From the NCBI RefSeq assembly GCF_900188085.1, contig NZ_FZOU01000014.1, forward strand, positions 1 to 64,000: a stretch of 64,000 nt of DNA. The letters are read 5' to 3'. This document shows positions 61,167 through 64,000 of this stretch, one piece after another; positions within the stretch are counted from its first letter, which is position 1; each line of letters starts with the position of its first letter. The notes under the pieces are model-generated. The model did no database searches, was not told where the DNA came from, and was given only the letters and a program-made list of their open reading frames with translations. This DNA comes from Granulicella rosea (GTDB lineage: Bacteria > Acidobacteriota > Terriglobia > Terriglobales > Acidobacteriaceae). The position numbers were made by a program, and so were the translations under genes.

Positions 61167-62786
61167 TCATGGCGTGGTGAGCTGGAAGGAAGTCACCTCT
61201 ACCGACCCGCCCAGCTTGGCCGTGGCGTAGTTGAAGATGCCGAAGCGGTAGCCCATGAAGAATTGCCAGCTATTACTCAGAACGAAGGGCACGCCCAGTG
61301 GGCGAAACGTCACTCCATCGGTGCTGTAGGAGAAGGTTGCGGTGTGTCCCGCACCGGGGCGGATATCCGCGGCTGCCCGCAGCCAGATGTGTTGTTTGTC
61401 CGTCGGCACGCTGGCGATATCGGTCCCTGTGCTCTTGGTGTTCCAGTGCTCATCCATGGTGATGTCGTTACGCATCACGACTCGCAGCTTCCCTGCATCG
61501 CGTACAACGCCAATCCATGCCGAGGAGTCGCGAAACAGAGCAAGTCCGGTGCGATCGCCATCGCCCATATGAGAGCAGTCGATCGAAATCGTTGCGGTGG
61601 ACGTCGGTCCGACAATCCGATGCGTCAACGTGTTGCGCGCTGCGTACAGATCATCTGTAACGGTGGCGGCCCGCAAGGTCAGCCCATGCCCGAGAGAGTA
61701 ACTCGTAGTGTCGGGGTTATGGTTCCACTCCCACTCCGGACCAAGGGTACGGGCTTGAAACAACTCTATCCTGGCCCCGGTTGTGTCCGGCCGATGGTCC
61801 GTTTCAACCGATGGCATCGGGTAGGAAGATTGCCACGCATTTTCGACCAACCCAACCGCGGGCCAACCATCCGCACCCCACTTGAGCGGAGCAAGGACCG
61901 GGATTCGGCCACCTGGGAAGGCATCCGTAAACGCCATGTAATACCAGTCTCCCTTCGGTGTTTGTACAATCCCTCCCTGATGCGGCACGCCCGCCCCTGG
62001 TACGGGGCTGCTTGCGCCGACCAACAGGGGTCGGATCTCGTATGGGCCAAACGGTCCGGTCGTCGATCTCAGGACATACTCCGCATTGGCGGGCCGCGTC
62101 GTGAAGATGTAGTAGTTCCCATTGACCTTATAAAAGCGCGAACCCTCAAGAACTCCTATGCCGGGCGGAGTTCTGAAGACGACCTGCGTCTTCACCTCAT
62201 GCTTTGCGTCGGAGGATAGCTGCGCCACATGGATCGTCGTATTGCCGTATGCAACATACATCGTGTCATCGTCGTCGATCAACAGACCGGCGTCGTAGTA
62301 GCAGTTGTCGAGAATGGCCTTCCTGGTCCAGGGGCCCTCCGCCGCAGGAGCGGTAAAGATATGTGTTTTCTTGAAGCCGATGCAGCCTCCCCAATAGAAG
62401 GTCTTCTCGCTCTTGCGGTAGCCCAAAAAAGAAGCCCAGCTTCCGCCCACATACGCTCGTCCGCCGTGAAGGTCATACGCTGGAGAGAAGTCCAGCACAG
62501 GAATCGAGTGGCCGACATACTCCCAATGCACCAGATCGTAAGAACGAAGCAGAGGCGCTCCCGGAGAATAATGCATGTTCGAGGCGGAATAGTAAAAAGC
62601 ATCTCCGACCCGAATGATGTCGATATCCGCCAGGTCCTCCCATAGAACAGGATTCTGGAAATTCTTCGCTTCCGATCCTGCACGCGACTGCGCTCGGCTC
62701 TCGCTGGGTTGAGAAAACAAGAACAATCCAATCAAAGCCAGCCAGGCCGCCGCCGATCGCTTGAGTGTGCTCAAACCGAATATCAT
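61167..62786 (-). CDS. Secreted GH43 beta-xylosidase/arabinofuranosidase-like enzyme with C-terminal beta-sandwich
   Basis: 539 residues. A signal peptide ends near SESRAQS. The five-bladed GH43 propeller (about 42-325) has the base Asp in EDLADIDIIRVGDAFYYSAS, the pKa-modulating Asp in CYYDAGLLIDDDDTMYVAYG, and the acid Glu in GVLEGSRFYKVNGNYYIFTT; HQGGIVQTPKGDWYYMAF closes the propeller. Residues about 345-538 form a GH43_C2/DUF1349-like sandwich (LGPEWEWNHNPD, DGDRTGLALFRDSSAWIGVV, WLRAAADIRPGAGHTATFSYSTDG). It should remove xylose or arabinose from hemicellulose or pectin side chains. It is the first gene of the minus-strand unit with the two Tat-exported proteins. Confidence 0.9.
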   Translation of the reverse strand: MIFGLSTLKRSAAAWLALIGLFLFSQPSESRAQSRAGSEAKNFQNPVLWEDLADIDIIRVGDAFYYSASNMHYSPGAPLLRSYDLVHWEYVGHSIPVLDFSPAYDLHGGRAYVGGSWASFLGYRKSEKTFYWGGCIGFKKTHIFTAPAAEGPWTRKAILDNCYYDAGLLIDDDDTMYVAYGNTTIHVAQLSSDAKHEVKTQVVFRTPPGIGVLEGSRFYKVNGNYYIFTTRPANAEYVLRSTTGPFGPYEIRPLLVGASSPVPGAGVPHQGGIVQTPKGDWYYMAFTDAFPGGRIPVLAPLKWGADGWPAVGLVENAWQSSYPMPSVETDHRPDTTGARIELFQARTLGPEWEWNHNPDTTSYSLGHGLTLRAATVTDDLYAARNTLTHRIVGPTSTATISIDCSHMGDGDRTGLALFRDSSAWIGVVRDAGKLRVVMRNDITMDEHWNTKSTGTDIASVPTDKQHIWLRAAADIRPGAGHTATFSYSTDGVTFRPLGVPFVLSNSWQFFMGYRFGIFNYATAKLGGSVEVTSFQLTTP

Positions 62787-63230
62787 TCATCCTCGCCATG
62801 TGGCTGTCCGCCACGATCTTGAGTCTAGTCGTCCCGCCAGTTTTTGAGTCGGCTATGAGGATCGTCTCGACCGCGGCCCGGTCAGATGGAGGTCTGGACA
62901 AGTACCGGAGTGCAGCCCGCTCTCTCTTCCATCTGCTGACGCTCCATTGCGGCGTCGTCCATCGACCGCTTCAACGGCGCCGTATTTCGACTGCACCAAA
63001 GCTTAGCCGCTACGCATGAAGTGCGATATGAGGTGGTGATTCATCACGGCTCGATAAGACGGCGCATCCGTCCCTCTGGAACCCTATGGGGCTTGAGCAG
63101 ACAACCGGAACGAAGCAAGGGAAACCATCGTTTCTCGGTAGCGGCACCCGGGCTGGGCCAAACTTATTGCTTCCGGTAGCGCGCGCCGTAGGACAGCGCA
63201 ACTTCATAAGTTTATCTTCAAGAGACTCGA
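62787..63230. other. Intergenic region, no gene seen
   Basis: About 440 bases upstream of GH43. Short frames lack ribosome-binding sites and domain similarity. The only clear element is the isolated first copy of the right-end 15-bp repeat (63033-63047, GTGGTGATTCATCAC). The GH43 promoter must lie at the left of this stretch. Confidence 0.4.
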
Positions 63231-63261
63231 ATCGGTTTGTGTTTCACAGGAAGTATCCAGC

Positions 63262-63303
63262 TAACTACCGGCTTTTATAGGGTTACTACCGGTTAACTAC
63301 AGG
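63262..63303 (+). repeat. Three copies of a 10-bp repeat (TWACTACMGG) in an AT-richer stretch beside the array
   Basis: TAACTACCGG (63262-63271), TTACTACCGG (63283-63292) and TAACTACAGG (63294-63303) are spaced 21 and 11 bases start to start, i.e. on one face of the helix. They lie in a locally AT-richer section (about 63200-63315) just left of the main run of 15-bp repeats. Confidence 0.6.
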
Positions 63304-63429
63304 ATACCTATTAAGCGGTGTGGCAATTCATCACGAAATTGGTGGCGATTCATCACAGATGCGGTGTGGGGATTCATCGTGGAAGCAGTGGCGATTCATC
63401 GTGGAAAAGTCCTGTTGGCTGGGGAAATC

Positions 63430-63438
63430 TGTGTAAAA
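63430..63438 (-). promoter_or_regulatory. Near-consensus DnaA box within the repeat array
   Basis: TGTGTAAAA on the plus strand is one base away from the complement of the DnaA box TTATNCACA. It lies between the fifth and sixth 15-bp repeats. A single near-match of nine bases is weak evidence alone and counts only together with the neighbouring repeats. Confidence 0.35.
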
Positions 63439-64000
63439 CGAGGTTTGCCCTGTGGGGTGGCGATTCATCATTCAAGAGTGCCGGCCCGCAACATACGGTT
63501 GCGGTGCTCGTTCCGAACAGAGATAGCTGCCTGCCTGAAGAAAGCTAAGGCGGATGCTCTTTCCGGGGTGGCAATTCATCATGCTTGCAGCGCATCGATG
63601 AGAGCGTTTGGTTCATTCGAACAGTGGCCGCGTAACAGGCCCGCTTCGGCTCCCGGCGGTGAGATCCAGAATCTCTCTCATCGCGTCGGTTGGGTGATGA
63701 TCCTGCGATTCGCCCATTCTTATGCTGCAGGTCCCTGCGCATGATCCTCGATTCCATCCGCGCTGGTTGAGAGAATGTCGCTATGTCGTGGCAATGATTG
63801 CGGTAAGGAGATTCATGGGTGGTAACTCATCACCCGGCGGCGGGTGGCGATTCATCATGTACAAGCTGCGTTCCTTGGGGTGGCGATTCATCATCGGAAT
63901 CTGTCCTCCGGTGTGGCGATTCATCATCGATCCGCACGGAGTGGCGTCGATTGGTGGCGATTCATCACGCGAAAGGTGGATTGGGGTGGCAATTCATCAC

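Larger units (their letters stand above)
63033..64000 (+). repeat. Iteron-like array: 13 direct copies of a 15-bp repeat, consensus GTGGCGATTCATCAY
   Basis: Copies start at 63033, 63320, 63342, 63366, 63388, 63457, 63568, 63819, 63844, 63880, 63913, 63954 and 63986, all in the same orientation. Differences fall mainly at positions 5-7 and at the last two bases. Copies 2-5 are 22, 24 and 22 bases apart (two helical turns); the last six are 25-41 apart. The final copy ends at the last base of the window, so the array may go on. No gene covers the region. Such arrays are binding sites for a replication initiator (iterons) or for an IS21-type transposase at an element end; the deciding gene would lie beyond 64000. 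Confidence 0.85.

Noticed and set aside
44299-63053. Shared 12-mer ATCACGGCTCGA in operator copy C and just after the first 15-bp repeat (63042)
   Set aside because: A single 12-base match between two sites is expected by chance in a window of this size, and the flanking sequence does not align.
63320-64000. CRISPR array
   Set aside because: Units are only 15 bp, spacers vary from a few bases to over 200 and no cas gene is present; the pattern fits protein-binding direct repeats.

Overview
The window is GC-rich and densely coded, and it reads like the chromosome (or a large secondary replicon) of an Acidobacteriota member of the class Terriglobia (Granulicella/Terriglobus/Edaphobacter-like). 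The signs are three Oar-type TonB-dependent receptors with an N-terminal carboxypeptidase-regulatory-like domain, secreted NHL/Ig-like repeat proteins, many Tat- or Sec-exported glycoside hydrolases, a family of membrane-anchored one-component regulators, and dispersed 'CTGAGCGnnGCGAAGGA' intergenic repeats. The taxonomic call is an inference from gene content; there is no rRNA, tRNA or CRISPR in the window.

Layout. 1-4.6 kb: the end of a beta-propeller/FnIII protein, a solitary PDDEXK (YhcG/DUF1016) nuclease and a GH81 endo-1,3-glucanase. 4.8-10.8 kb (minus): a tightly coupled operon of HlyD-like adaptor, cellulose/curdlan-synthase-like GT2, TolC-like outer-membrane protein and GH17-like lipoprotein, which looks like a beta-glucan synthesis and export unit. 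11.1-16.9 kb (plus): 6-phosphogluconate dehydrogenase, an NfrA-like outer-membrane protein and a 1114-residue NfrB-WecB fusion. That fusion joins a GT2 synthase, an MshEN-type domain and a UDP-GlcNAc 2-epimerase in one chain and is the most striking protein here. 17.0-29.3 kb: a laminarin/beta-1,3-glucan locus (membrane regulator, GH16, receptor, NHL/Ig protein, GH1). 29.9-33.3 kb: a GlmS-isomerase-like SIS protein, a decayed GH20 gene, and a DyP peroxidase with its encapsulin shell. 33.4-46.5 kb: a pectin/galactoside locus (GH28, receptor, membrane regulator, sorbosone-dehydrogenase-like protein, GH27, second GH28-like enzyme) tied together by a three-part promoter motif found three times. 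46.6-58.5 kb: phosphogluconate dehydratase (Entner-Doudoroff), a CadC-like regulator, a receptor, and GH13 and GH31 alpha-glucan enzymes. 58.5-62.8 kb (minus): GH43, a Tat-exported Gfo/Idh/MocA oxidoreductase, an orphan Tat leader and a Tat-exported xylose-isomerase-like TIM-barrel protein. 62.8-64.0 kb: no gene, but 13 copies of a 15-bp direct repeat next to a second short repeat set and a near-consensus DnaA box, cut by the window end.

How it fits together: each receptor locus pairs an outer-membrane importer with secreted hydrolases and a divergently transcribed membrane-anchored regulator. Released sugars can enter the Entner-Doudoroff and pentose-phosphate routes (Edd, Gnd). Two separate polysaccharide synthesis/export systems (beta-glucan and NfrA/NfrB-type amino-sugar glycan) lie next to the degradative loci. 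Functions are assigned by reading protein motifs; no database search was run.
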